Below are positions 1 to 8,420 of a stretch of 64,000 bases of DNA, piece after piece. Below the pieces are notes generated by a model that was not told the origin of the DNA, searched no databases, and saw only the letters and a list, made by a program, of their open reading frames with translations. Where the stretch lies: contig NZ_CP115468.1 of assembly GCF_028462125.1 (NCBI RefSeq), forward strand, positions 958,001 through 1,022,000, read 5' to 3'. Origin of the DNA: Leptospira sp. GIMC2001 (lineage in GTDB: Bacteria > Spirochaetota > Leptospiria > Leptospirales > Leptospiraceae). Both the position numbers and the translations under genes were made by a program. Each line of letters opens with the position of its first letter. The first letter of the stretch is position 1.

Positions 1-143
1 ATTTTCTGAAAATCCTACGTCTTCAACTTTCTTTTAGGGGACAATACCTTGATTATTTCTCGGATCAGTCTCATTTTATTCATTCTTTTCGCAAAATTAC
101 TGGCTATACTCCAGCAGATTATTTCAAAAATTTCCATGTCTGA
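1..143 (+). CDS. AraC-family transcriptional regulator, C-terminal end (partial)
   Basis: The frame is open from the window edge (first full codon at base 3) to a TGA at 141-143 and gives 46 residues. They match the second helix-turn-helix of AraC/XylS regulators: a YFSDQSHFIHSFRKITGYTP core, where F-x-D-x-S-x-F and the G-x-T-P turn are the family signature, followed by a short tail. Only the DNA-binding end is present, so the effector domain cannot be judged. The VOC gene starts 80 bp downstream on the same strand and could be a target or simply a neighbour. Confidence 0.8.
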   Translation, partial: FLKILRLQLSFRGQYLDYFSDQSHFIHSFRKITGYTPADYFKNFHV

Positions 144-223
144 TTTATACAATACAGACTTATCTGGAACTGATATATTCTTTCTATCTGACATTGAAAA
201 TTTTAATTAAGGAGATAGATTAT

Positions 224-604
224 ATGTCACAACAAAATGCAATTGGCTGGTTTGATATTTATGTAAAAGATATGGAGCGAGCTACAAAATTCTATGAAGC
301 AATTCTGAATCAAAAGTTAGAGAAATTGGAAGATCCAACTGGTGAGACAGAGATGATGATTTTTCCAGCAGATATGAAATCGTATGGGGCTTCTGGAGCT
401 CTGGTAAAATCACCCCATTCGAATCCTGGAGTTGGTGGAACGATGGTATATTTTAGTGTGAAAGATTGCAATATAGAAGGAGCAAAAGTTGCAAAGGCAG
501 GTGGTAAATTGGTGAGACCTAAGTTTTCGATCGGAGATTTTGGTTGGGTGACCTTGCTTGAAGATTCGGAGGGCAATCTTTTCGGACTCAATTCAATGAC
601 TTAG
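224..604 (+). CDS. VOC (glyoxalase/bleomycin-resistance fold) family protein
   Basis: A 126-residue single-domain protein of the vicinal-oxygen-chelate fold. It starts GWFDIYVKDMERATKFYEAIL, the usual first beta-alpha unit, and ends with DFGWVTLLEDSEGNLFGL, the usual last strand with its metal-ligand Glu in E-G-N. Small VOC proteins of this kind are often annotated as glyoxalase-like, but the substrate cannot be read from sequence. I place the start at ATG 224 rather than the upstream ATG at 194 because AAGGAG (209-214) lies nine bases before it and because the family begins at this point. A terminator-like hairpin follows the gene. Confidence 0.85.
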   Translation: MSQQNAIGWFDIYVKDMERATKFYEAILNQKLEKLEDPTGETEMMIFPADMKSYGASGALVKSPHSNPGVGGTMVYFSVKDCNIEGAKVAKAGGKLVRPKFSIGDFGWVTLLEDSEGNLFGLNSMT

Positions 605-623
605 TTTACATAAAGAATATTCG

Positions 624-665
624 AAAAAGGCTTTCGAGTAGCTTACTAACCTCGAGAGCTTTTTC
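624..665 (+). terminator. Terminator-like hairpin after the VOC gene
   Basis: Imperfect inverted repeat: AAAAAGGCTTTCGAG (624-638) pairs with CTCGAGAGCTTTTT (651-664) around a 12-base loop, with a T-run on the plus strand and an A-run at the other end. It could terminate the VOC transcript and also act for the minus-strand gene that ends at 715. Confidence 0.55.
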
Positions 666-714
666 TAACAGTTCAGCAATTCATTCAATTGGAACAAAGA
701 ATTGGCTTTTTAGG

Positions 715-996
715 CTATTCCCAATTTTTCTTTTCTAAAATTTCTGTAAGTTCTAGCATGCTCTGATAGAGATTTGTGTAAACAGTGAGAGCGTTCGTTG
801 CGTCCTTTAGAGCCGCTATGTAAAGATATCCTTCTTCCATGTTCTTTCGGAACACGGCACATGGGTTGTTATCTTCTTCTTCGAGCTCGGCCAAAGTTTT
901 CTTAAAAGATGCAAGCAATTCTTCCGCTTCCAGTTTAGTCTGCGGAACTTTCATAAGATTTGTGAGTCGTATAGGGAAAAATTGTCCAGTTGTCAT
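715..996 (-). CDS. Hypothetical protein, 93 residues
   Basis: I do not recognise this protein. It is short, soluble, mostly helical and acidic in the middle (L-A-E-L-E-E-E-D-N-N), with an aromatic stretch EEGYLYIAAL and a Leu-rich C-terminal helix. No signal peptide or membrane segment is visible. It ends just before the VOC terminator hairpin. The UbiA-like gene upstream of it, also on the minus strand, ends at 1052, so the two could share a transcript. No strong ribosome-binding site is visible. The protein-like composition and good codon structure support it as real. Confidence 0.55.
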   Translation of the reverse strand: MTTGQFFPIRLTNLMKVPQTKLEAEELLASFKKTLAELEEEDNNPCAVFRKNMEEGYLYIAALKDATNALTVYTNLYQSMLELTEILEKKNWE

Positions 997-1051
997 AATG
1001 TTTAATATAGATCCATCGACTTACCTTTCAAGTAATATGTGTTGCCCATAA

Positions 1052-2005
1052 CTATAAATTTAGAAGCACGCCTATGATGGATAGCCCGGCAAATGACCAT
1101 TCTCCTAGATACCTATATCGATTGCCCTGAACAATAAAGTTCAAATTCGCCGCTATCATATTAGGAATAGCAAAAACACCCAATAAAGGAAATATGATCA
1201 GCGAACGTAAAAACTTACTTCCCGAATTGGATTGAGAAATTAATAAATAGACAAGAAATATCGACAAGAGCATACCAATCGCACTCAATCTTTGAATCCA
1301 AATTTTTGTTCTGTCAATACCCAAACGATTTGCTAAAGATAAAAAATTTTCAAGTATATCCTGATTGTAATCCATATAAGCATTTACTAATAGATTAATT
1401 ACAACAGCAGTAATAATGATCGCTAAAAAAACAAGTGTGATATAAGCATGCGGACTATGAGTAAATTCCTGTAGAATTTGAATGCTTGAATTAAATAAAT
1501 TAGGATTTGTTGAGTAGTTTTGTAAATAAATGGAATAAAATTTCTCAAAACTAGGAATAATAAATACACCCATAGTATAAATCGTCGCTACAATAATTTC
1601 CTTGGGTATGCGAGGAATAAACTTGATCAAAACAAAATGAATGCAGCAAAATATTCCCAAACCTAAACCAATGTAGAACCATTGAATCGGGGCATAGATC
1701 AACGTGAGAATAATCGAAACTATTCCAGATAGAATTGTAGAAAAAGTCAATATGAGTCTATATCGATAGTGAAAATGTCTCCGTGGATTCTTACTGATAG
1801 ATTCTAAATTTTGAATATTGTAAACATCCCAAATATGGTCGGCATTGTAAATTGTGAAAACTGAAAGTGGTAAGATGATCCACCAATAAAAGGGTGGATC
1901 AATTCCGAGTATAACCCAAACGCAATATCCAACACCAAGCGCACCAAAACATACATCAATTGATAGATTTGATAAGTGATTGAATATTCGGTCAACGATG
2001 CTCAT
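1052..2005 (-). CDS. UbiA-superfamily-like polytopic membrane protein
   Basis: A 317-residue protein with about eight or nine hydrophobic helices. Two polar clusters resemble the metal-diphosphate-binding motifs of UbiA prenyltransferases: N-A-D-H-I-W-D after the second helix, and N-A-Y-M-D-Y-N-Q-D around residue 215. The motifs are close to, but not identical with, the family consensus (NDxxDxxxD and DxxxD). I therefore call the fold with moderate confidence and make no claim about substrate, which in the family is a prenyl diphosphate plus an aromatic or lipid acceptor. Its ATG lies three bases after the stop of the upstream DUF4015 lipoprotein gene, so the two are almost certainly translated from one mRNA. 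Confidence 0.6.
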   Translation of the reverse strand: MSIVDRIFNHLSNLSIDVCFGALGVGYCVWVILGIDPPFYWWIILPLSVFTIYNADHIWDVYNIQNLESISKNPRRHFHYRYRLILTFSTILSGIVSIILTLIYAPIQWFYIGLGLGIFCCIHFVLIKFIPRIPKEIIVATIYTMGVFIIPSFEKFYSIYLQNYSTNPNLFNSSIQILQEFTHSPHAYITLVFLAIIITAVVINLLVNAYMDYNQDILENFLSLANRLGIDRTKIWIQRLSAIGMLLSIFLVYLLISQSNSGSKFLRSLIIFPLLGVFAIPNMIAANLNFIVQGNRYRYLGEWSFAGLSIIGVLLNL

Positions 2006-2008
2006 GAC

Positions 2009-2935
2009 CTAAGGAGAGTTCTCCATTTTGAATTGGCGAAATGCTTCAAGAGTTGGCTCATATTCGTTCATAGCGTTCCAGACTATAAATCCTTTACCTT
2101 TGGAATCCAAACAGCCTTGCATCTGTGCTTTGATATAGTCAGTATAAGATAGTCCGCTTGCTCCAATATGCATCCTGAATCCTTGAATCCATCCAACCAC
2201 GAGAGTTGTTTCTTTGGAGCGCTTGATCGTCTTTTGCATTCCTTCCAAAACAGTTGTATATGGATCACCAACTCGGGACTTCAATCCGTAGAAATGAGAA
2301 GGATACAACATTGGATAGAGTAGATCCAGCTTTTCCGAGAAATTTTCCACGCGTTGACCTATAGCATCATTCTCAATAAATGGAACTCTACCAAAAATAT
2401 CACCACCAAACAATACATCCGACGAACATGCATCTAATGTGTCAGAACGTATCTCTTGTATTATGGAAGTAATATTCTCATATCGCTTTTCAAAGCTTGC
2501 TTTAAAATCCCAACCGCCATCAGAATAACGGATATAGTCGATATTTATTTCTTTGAAACCGAGTGTGCAAGCATCGCGTACGGATTTTTTTATTGAATCC
2601 ATTCTTTCTTTTTTTGGAAATTGGGAAGTAAGGCCTCCTTCGAAAGCAACGACACGTGCGATTCCATACACATTTTTTTCTTGGAGTTTTTCCAAAACAT
2701 ACTTATCTAATTTTCGAGGTTGTGCATCGATTACGACAGCATTCATTCCATCATTTGCAATTGTATCGATAAGTTTACCAAAGGCTTTAGCTGACTGAGC
2801 TGTTCGATTAGAAATGTAAACACCTTGGTAGAAATCGGGTCGACCGTTGGATCCAGAAATATCGCCCGTTGCCTTTGCTTGGGATTGACAGCCTATAAAA
2901 AAGCAAACAGTTGTAAAAAAAACAATTTTTATCAT
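2009..2935 (-). CDS. DUF4015-type putative glycoside hydrolase, lipoprotein
   Basis: A 308-residue exported protein. The N-terminus is a short hydrophobic signal ending FFIGC, a lipobox with Cys16 as the probable lipidated residue. The mature part starts with RPDFYQGVYISNRTA and continues with GMNAVVIDAQP, INIDYIRYSDGG and the pair YPMLYPSHFYG. This pattern is typical of the TIM-barrel DUF4015 family, which is related to glycoside hydrolases, where the D-Y-I-R-Y motif follows the strand carrying a putative catalytic acid. The polysaccharide target is unknown. It is the first gene of a two-gene unit with the UbiA-like protein. AAGGAT lies just upstream of its ATG. Confidence 0.75.
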   Translation of the reverse strand: MIKIVFFTTVCFFIGCQSQAKATGDISGSNGRPDFYQGVYISNRTAQSAKAFGKLIDTIANDGMNAVVIDAQPRKLDKYVLEKLQEKNVYGIARVVAFEGGLTSQFPKKERMDSIKKSVRDACTLGFKEINIDYIRYSDGGWDFKASFEKRYENITSIIQEIRSDTLDACSSDVLFGGDIFGRVPFIENDAIGQRVENFSEKLDLLYPMLYPSHFYGLKSRVGDPYTTVLEGMQKTIKRSKETTLVVGWIQGFRMHIGASGLSYTDYIKAQMQGCLDSKGKGFIVWNAMNEYEPTLEAFRQFKMENSP

Positions 2936-2999
2936 AAAAAATCCTTGCTTATAACATGAAATGACGCCATTCTCTATTGGGAAATCGGTTTTATATCAA

Positions 3000-3941
3000 A
3001 TGGCAGGCGAGAACACCGCAATTATCTGGAAGGATGAATTCCTTGAGCATGATACAGGTCTTCATCCTGAGAAAAAAGAGAGACTCACTGCCATTCGAGA
3101 TCGATTATCCGCAACTGATTACTACAGTAATCTTCAACGTCCTGAACCAAGATTTGCGAGCCAGGAAGAAATAGCAACCATCCATAATTCAGAATATATA
3201 CAAACTCTAAGAGACTTGTGCGAAAGAAAAAGGTCAGGATTTATAGATCCGGACACTCCGTACTCTCAAGGAACTTTTAGTGCCGCATCACTTGCAGCTG
3301 GTTCAGGTCTTGTCCTCGCTGATAAAGTCTGGTCTGGAGAAGCTAAGAACGGTCTCGCACTTGTTCGACCTCCAGGGCATCATGCTGTTGAAGAAGGTGC
3401 CATGGGATTTTGTTTTTTTAATAATATTGCAATTACTGCAAGGTATCTTCAGTCTTTAGGTGCCAAAAAAATCTTGATTCTGGATTGGGATGTTCACCAT
3501 GGCAATGGAACAGAAGCATCATTCTATGAAGATGATTCCATATTTTTTGCATCATTGCACCAATTTCCTTTTTATCCAGGGACTGGTAAGGCATCGCATA
3601 CAGGCAAAGGAAAAGGACTTGGCACAACATTGAATTGTCCACTTCCCAGAAGTTCTACTCTCGATGACTATAAATTAGAATTTGATAATAAAATTATTCC
3701 TGCAATTGATGAATTCCATCCTGAGATCATCTTGATCTCTGCTGGATTCGATGCTCATCGAGATGATCCACTTGGTGGAATGGAATTGACCACTCAGAGT
3801 TTTGAACTATTTACAAGATGGATTCAAGATAAAGCCAATGAACATTGCTCGGGCAAAATCATATCTTTCTTAGAAGGTGGCTACAATTTGCACGCTCTGT
3901 CGGAATCAGTTGAAGCACATTTGTCTGTTCTTGTTGGTTGA
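3000..3941 (+). CDS. Histone deacetylase-family (class II-like) zinc deacetylase
   Basis: A 313-residue arginase/deacetylase-fold enzyme of full family length. Using ATG 3000, the zinc and charge-relay motifs are all present: H-E/D-T-G-x-HPE-x-x-ERL near residue 20, PPGHHA at 124-129, DWDVHHGNGT at 162-171, an S-A-G-F-D-A-H motif near 248 and a final E-G-G-Y. Bacterial members remove acetyl groups from polyamines, acetoin-pathway proteins or other amides, and the substrate here is open. A longer frame begins at ATG 2961, only 25 bp from the divergent lipoprotein start. I prefer 3000 because the family normally begins at the T-A-I-I-W-K-D-E strand and because this leaves room for promoters. 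Confidence 0.88.
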   Translation: MAGENTAIIWKDEFLEHDTGLHPEKKERLTAIRDRLSATDYYSNLQRPEPRFASQEEIATIHNSEYIQTLRDLCERKRSGFIDPDTPYSQGTFSAASLAAGSGLVLADKVWSGEAKNGLALVRPPGHHAVEEGAMGFCFFNNIAITARYLQSLGAKKILILDWDVHHGNGTEASFYEDDSIFFASLHQFPFYPGTGKASHTGKGKGLGTTLNCPLPRSSTLDDYKLEFDNKIIPAIDEFHPEIILISAGFDAHRDDPLGGMELTTQSFELFTRWIQDKANEHCSGKIISFLEGGYNLHALSESVEAHLSVLVG

Positions 3942-3975
3942 ACATTCGAGAAAATTTTCTATTTGAGATGTAAAT

Positions 3976-4242
3976 ATGCCGATAATTCTAGAAATGGAAG
4001 TCCATGACGCATCCTTCCGAGAATTAGTTGAGCGAGTCACAGCTCGAGTTCTATTATTGGAAGATCTCACTCATCAATTAGCTGAAGAAATGACATTTCG
4101 AAGAACCATTCGAGAAGAGTGGGCATCTTGGAACGAGAAATGGAAATCAGCTTGGTTACTCTCCACAGACGACGAAGAACGAGTAACTACCTCCGTGATT
4201 GCAAGAATTCGTCACAAGAAAAACTCTTTCCCAAATTCCTAA
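3976..4242 (+). CDS. Hypothetical protein, 88 residues
   Basis: Unrecognised small protein. It begins MPIILEMEVHD and has a long charged helix containing E-R-V-T-A-R-V-L-L-L-E-D-L-T, then a Trp-rich stretch W-A-S-W-N-E-K-W-K-S-A-W. It has no signal peptide or membrane segment. It sits between the deacetylase (34 bp upstream) and the MaoC-like gene (41 bp downstream) on the same strand, so it is probably co-transcribed with them. Confidence 0.55.
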   Translation: MPIILEMEVHDASFRELVERVTARVLLLEDLTHQLAEEMTFRRTIREEWASWNEKWKSAWLLSTDDEERVTTSVIARIRHKKNSFPNS

Positions 4243-4283
4243 GTCTCACGAGCATTGACTAAAAAACTAGGAATGAATTATTT

Positions 4284-5459
4284 ATGGAAAAGAAAGTGAC
4301 TCCTTTTGAGGAACGAGCACCCAAAACCCCAATCACAACAGGGGAAGTAAAAAGAAATATATACGGAAGATACTTAGAAGAATTTAAAGAGGGAGATCTT
4401 TATGTTCATCCGAGAGAATTCACAGTGGATAGAAGTTTTGCCCAAGAATTCGCTACCACTTTTATGGATGTCAATCCTCTTTTTCTCTCTGCTCCATATG
4501 CTCAAGCTCATGGATTCAAGGATATGTTGGTATCACCGCTTCAGGTTTTCAATATCGCTTTGTCAATTGGTGTGCAGAATAATTCTGAAAAAGCTTTAGC
4601 TAACTTAGGTTACTACAACGCACAATTTTTACAACCTGTGTATCCTGGTGACACTTTGTCCGCACGAACTAAAGTTTTAAATATAAGTGATAAAGGTGCA
4701 GATAAGCCTGGAATCGTTCATGTACGAACACTTTGTCTCAATCAGAATGGGGAAGTTGTTCTTCAATATGAAAGAAAGATCATGATCTATCATTCCAATG
4801 GCAAACCTAAAGGAAAGCCAGAACCATCAGCTGGATCTGCAGAATTTCCAGAATCAGACACTCCTGTTCTCAAACTACCTTCACTCAAATACCCAACAAA
4901 ATTTCAAAGCTCTACTTGGTCGGGAACCTATTTTGAGAATTTTCAACCAGGTCAGATTTATATTCATCAGAATGGAAGAACAATTACGGATGAGCATTTT
5001 CCTTGGACTTACCGTATGGGCAATACTCATCCATTGCACTATGATAAATTGTATTCAACAGGTATTTCCGGACCTATGGGTGGAGAGCCGATTGTATACG
5101 GAGGCTTAGTATTTGCTTGGTTATTCGGTCTTGCTTCGCGCGATATCTCCGAGAACATGCTATGGGAGCTAGGGTTTACTGAAGGTTATCACACAGCACC
5201 TTCTGTAAGTGGCGATACTGTAACATGCATTACAAGAATCCTCGAAGTTAAGGATGCTGGAACTGAGTATGGAATTGCGGCTGGTGAAGTTCAATGCCAA
5301 GTTATTGGTCTCAAAAATGTGAAAGCCAATGATGCTTTCGATAAGCATGGTGAGGATCTCTTTTATAAAGAAAATGATAAAAAGAAAATGGGCAAGGATA
5401 AGATTCCTGAGAAAATTTTCGAGATTGAGAGACGAATTCTAATTAAGAAAAAACCATAA
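4284..5459 (+). CDS. Double-hotdog MaoC-like acyl-CoA hydratase
   Basis: A 391-residue protein made of two MaoC-type hotdog domains (about residues 30-175 and 205-360), the layout of mesaconyl-CoA hydratase-like and other two-domain enoyl-CoA hydratases. The catalytic signature of the family is D-x-N-P-[IL]-H-x-D. The second domain keeps most of it as G-N-T-H-P-L-H-Y-D, followed by the usual G-G-L-V-F-A-W helix. The first domain reads D-V-N-P-L-F-L-S, so the His is replaced by Phe, suggesting a structural first half and a catalytic second half. A lysine-rich tail closes the protein. The GST-like gene begins 15 bp later, so the two are likely one operon. The acyl-CoA substrate cannot be told from sequence. 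Confidence 0.8.
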   Translation: MEKKVTPFEERAPKTPITTGEVKRNIYGRYLEEFKEGDLYVHPREFTVDRSFAQEFATTFMDVNPLFLSAPYAQAHGFKDMLVSPLQVFNIALSIGVQNNSEKALANLGYYNAQFLQPVYPGDTLSARTKVLNISDKGADKPGIVHVRTLCLNQNGEVVLQYERKIMIYHSNGKPKGKPEPSAGSAEFPESDTPVLKLPSLKYPTKFQSSTWSGTYFENFQPGQIYIHQNGRTITDEHFPWTYRMGNTHPLHYDKLYSTGISGPMGGEPIVYGGLVFAWLFGLASRDISENMLWELGFTEGYHTAPSVSGDTVTCITRILEVKDAGTEYGIAAGEVQCQVIGLKNVKANDAFDKHGEDLFYKENDKKKMGKDKIPEKIFEIERRILIKKKP

Positions 5460-5474
5460 ATAGAAAAGGCAGAA

Positions 5475-6131
5475 ATGATAAAAATTCACGGATTTCCAAC
5501 TAGCAACTACTACAACAAAGTAAAACTCGCACTTCTCGAAAAAGAGATTGAATTCGAAGAAGTAAGAGCAGTTCCAACTAAATCCGGAGAATTTTTGGAT
5601 ATAAGTCCGATGGGAAGAATTCCAATCATCGAAGTTAATGGACAATTTGTTCGCGAGACACAAGCAATCTTGGAATTCCTCGAAGAAGAATATCCGGACA
5701 AATTGTCCCTTTTGCCAAAAGATAATTACGCTCGAGCGAGGGTAAGAGAGATTACCCTAATGACAGACAATTATTTTGATTTGGCTGTAAGGCCTTTATT
5801 CCCATATGTATTTTTTGGTAAGCAAGATCCACCTACTGAATTGGTTGAGAAATGTATGAAGAAGGTTCGTTTCGCATGGACTGCTCTATCAAAAGTCATA
5901 GATTGTCAAAATTTTGCTGTTGGTGATGAATTTTCTTTTGCTGACATTACAGCAATGGCTACTTGGGTTCCTGTTCAAGCAACTGTTAAGAAAATTGGTG
6001 GTTTTGATATTTTTGAGAATCATTCATATATCAATGAATACTTACTTAGAATTCAATCCAGACCAAAAGCAAAAGAAGTACTCCGTTCACAAAAAGCAGC
6101 TTTACGAATCTCTTCGTCTTGGCAAAAATAG
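5475..6131 (+). CDS. Glutathione S-transferase family protein
   Basis: A 218-residue protein with an N-terminal thioredoxin-like domain and a helical C-terminal domain. The first domain shows H-G-F-P-T-S-N-Y-Y-N-K-V-K-L-A-L, with the cis-Pro strand G-R-I-P-I-I-E and the gamma-glutamyl-contacting [ED]-T-Q-A-I. The second shows the usual V-G-D-E-F-S-F-A-D-I-T-A N-capping motif. The overall length matches the GST superfamily. Which thiol or conjugate it acts on is unknown. It directly follows the MaoC-like gene (15 bp), and a CNB protein starts 37 bp after it. Confidence 0.85.
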   Translation: MIKIHGFPTSNYYNKVKLALLEKEIEFEEVRAVPTKSGEFLDISPMGRIPIIEVNGQFVRETQAILEFLEEEYPDKLSLLPKDNYARARVREITLMTDNYFDLAVRPLFPYVFFGKQDPPTELVEKCMKKVRFAWTALSKVIDCQNFAVGDEFSFADITAMATWVPVQATVKKIGGFDIFENHSYINEYLLRIQSRPKAKEVLRSQKAALRISSSWQK

Positions 6132-6168
6132 GCTAACGAATTTTTACAAAAATCAAAGGAAATAATTA

Positions 6169-6639
6169 ATGGAATCAAACGAACAAATTCTAAAAAAAAT
6201 ATACCTATTCTCACATTTCGATGAAGCAGAGATTGCTAAGATTTCTGAGATTTCAACGCAGATTTCGATTCCGCACAATGATACAGTATTTCAAGAAGGC
6301 AATGATGCGAGCTCATTCTATGTTGTGAAATACGGAACTCTAAAAATCACTGCAAATACACAAGGTGGAGATGATATAAATATCACAACAATATCCGTCG
6401 GCGACCATTTTGGTGAATTACCATTCTTTGATCATGAGAAGAGAGCAGCAACAGTTGAATCTCTAGAGAAGTCCGACTTAATCGAAATTAAATACAAAGA
6501 TTTAGAAAAAGTTTTAGAGACAAGCCCATCCATGCAAGTTAAATTCTATAGATCGATAGCGTTCAATCTTATCAAACGAGTAAGAATGTTAACTCAAGAT
6601 TTAACTTACGCAAGAGAAATTAAGAAAAGATTTACATGA
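6169..6639 (+). CDS. Cyclic nucleotide-binding domain protein
   Basis: A 156-residue protein that is essentially one CNB (CRP-type) beta-roll followed by a C-terminal helix with no DNA-binding domain. The phosphate-binding cassette is canonical: G-D-H-F-G-E-L-P-F-F-D then R-A-A-T-V, keeping the Glu and Arg that contact the ribose-phosphate of cAMP or cGMP. A ligand-responsive regulatory partner is therefore likely, but the effector is unknown. Its stop codon directly abuts the stop codon of the convergent glycosyltransferase gene, and the two stops form the sequence TGATCA at 6637-6642. Confidence 0.85.
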   Translation: MESNEQILKKIYLFSHFDEAEIAKISEISTQISIPHNDTVFQEGNDASSFYVVKYGTLKITANTQGGDDINITTISVGDHFGELPFFDHEKRAATVESLEKSDLIEIKYKDLEKVLETSPSMQVKFYRSIAFNLIKRVRMLTQDLTYAREIKKRFT

Positions 6640-8298
6640 TCATTTGCTGACCCAACAGAGTTTCAATAACTTACCGCTTTCATAAGAATAGAATTCATGA
6701 CATTTTGAAGCGGGAGTGAAACCTGTGAGACTCAGTACCTCTAGAAAATCTGCAGGAACCAAATAGGTTCCTGCATTTTTTTTGTAATTTTCCAAAGTAT
6801 TCATAGTTCCATCTAATACTGTAATATTTTCTGGTGTGATTCCTAAAGATTTCAGTTTGTAAACAATACTTGCTAAACGGATATCCGAGTGGATGAATAT
6901 TTTTCTGAATTCAGTGTCTACAGAATTCAATGGCGATAATGGCAATAGATTGACTATCTCAGTAGGATAGTTTCTCGCATTTCCAAGTATCGGATAGTAA
7001 ACTAAAGTAAATACAAAATGGAAAATGCTCATGGAAAGTGTCAATGATCTCCAATCAATAATCTTTGATTCCTTCTGATCGCACTTGAAGCGCCATACAA
7101 CCCATATTATATATAGAAAACAAAATACAATAGAAGCAATAGCCAAATAATTGAGATAAGAATTTTGCGTATTCCCAAAGACTCCAATATTCGGAAGCAA
7201 AATGTAACTAAGCAGAGTCAACCAAACCAAAATCAGAAAAATTGAAATTGATGTTTCGTAATTATTCACTTTTTTCTTATCTAATATAGATTTGGCGATG
7301 AGAATTGAAAATAAGGGATATGTCGCGAGAACATAACTTGGTAATTTGCTCGGGAGAACCTCATAAAAAATCCAAGCAATCGCAGCCCAAGAAAGCAGGA
7401 AAAGAGAAATAAGTTGTCTTTTCCCTTTGATGAAATCTTTAGCGTCGTTCCATAATCCTATTAGAATATTCGGAAGAAATATTGACCAAGGAACCAGAAA
7501 GAAAAAGAAGAGGATAAGATATATGCCTGGAGGGCCTGTCTGACCAAAGACACTTCCTCCGGCACGTTTGAGTATATACCAATCAACCAACCAACGAATG
7601 AAAACTCCATCTGTAGCGATCCAGGCAAGTCGCCCCCAAATCAAAACTGGAAAAAGAGCAATCGGAAGAAAAAACCATGGATTCAATCGCAGGATTCGAA
7701 TTCTTGAAGGAAGAAAGATCAATAATAAAGCACTAATTCCGCCAAGCAAAATGATGATGGGTGGTCCTTTTTGCAATACACCCAAGGAAATTGTGAACCA
7801 TAATCCTAAAACCCAAGGTATCGATGATTTCCAAGAATCCGATTCTATAGTTTTCCATAAGAAATAAATTCCTAGAATCTGCCAGAATAAAAGGCCCATA
7901 TCAGTGAGAGCAATTTTGGAATAAATCGGAAGAAAAAGACCCGTTAAAAATACACTAGTCGAAATCAATGGAAGCTCGGCATATTTCTCATCTGGAAAAA
8001 TGGAACGACTCAAAAGAAAAATTACAAATCCTGTCAAAAGAAAATAAATGACGTTAATGGAGCGTAAAACTTCAACATGTTCACCAAACAAAGTGAATCC
8101 GATTGCTCCAGTCCAAAAATGAAGCGGAGTTTTTCGATGGGGTTCTGATATGGGAAAACTCGGGACAACCCAATCATTTGTCCGTATCATCTCAGATGCA
8201 AAGCCCATATAAGCAGATTCATCTTGATCCCAGAGTTCAACGCCCAAACTCAGGAATAGAGCAGATATAAGTAAAAGAGCAGAAATATATAACTTCAT
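6640..8298 (-). CDS. ArnT/PMT-type membrane glycosyltransferase (GT-C fold)
   Basis: A 552-residue integral membrane protein with about 11-13 helices. The first periplasmic loop carries the GT-C catalytic signature: W-D-Q-D-E-S-A-Y-M-G-F-A-S-E-M, then W-V-V-P-S-F and K-T-P-L-H-F-W. This is the arrangement of ArnT and other dolichyl- or undecaprenyl-phosphate-sugar-dependent transferases, where the Asp is the metal or catalytic residue. A soluble C-terminal part of about 120 residues follows. In the family the enzyme moves a sugar from a lipid carrier to lipid A, glycans or proteins on the outer face of the inner membrane. The acceptor here is unknown. It is transcribed alone on the minus strand. 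Confidence 0.85.
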   Translation of the reverse strand: MKLYISALLLISALFLSLGVELWDQDESAYMGFASEMIRTNDWVVPSFPISEPHRKTPLHFWTGAIGFTLFGEHVEVLRSINVIYFLLTGFVIFLLSRSIFPDEKYAELPLISTSVFLTGLFLPIYSKIALTDMGLLFWQILGIYFLWKTIESDSWKSSIPWVLGLWFTISLGVLQKGPPIIILLGGISALLLIFLPSRIRILRLNPWFFLPIALFPVLIWGRLAWIATDGVFIRWLVDWYILKRAGGSVFGQTGPPGIYLILFFFFLVPWSIFLPNILIGLWNDAKDFIKGKRQLISLFLLSWAAIAWIFYEVLPSKLPSYVLATYPLFSILIAKSILDKKKVNNYETSISIFLILVWLTLLSYILLPNIGVFGNTQNSYLNYLAIASIVFCFLYIIWVVWRFKCDQKESKIIDWRSLTLSMSIFHFVFTLVYYPILGNARNYPTEIVNLLPLSPLNSVDTEFRKIFIHSDIRLASIVYKLKSLGITPENITVLDGTMNTLENYKKNAGTYLVPADFLEVLSLTGFTPASKCHEFYSYESGKLLKLCWVSK

Positions 8299-8420
8299 GA
8301 ATCTCTTTTTTTCTTTTATCAGACTTCAAGCCAACTAAAAAATAATTTTGTCTTTATATGTAAACAGATTGTAATTCGATCGTCATATTGGTGACGCAAA
8401 ATGGTGTTAATAAATTATTT

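Noticed and set aside
310..591. Antisense frame within the VOC gene
   Set aside because: It is the shadow of the coding frame on the other strand, as are the many other antisense frames in katG, mutS, deaD and the SulP gene.
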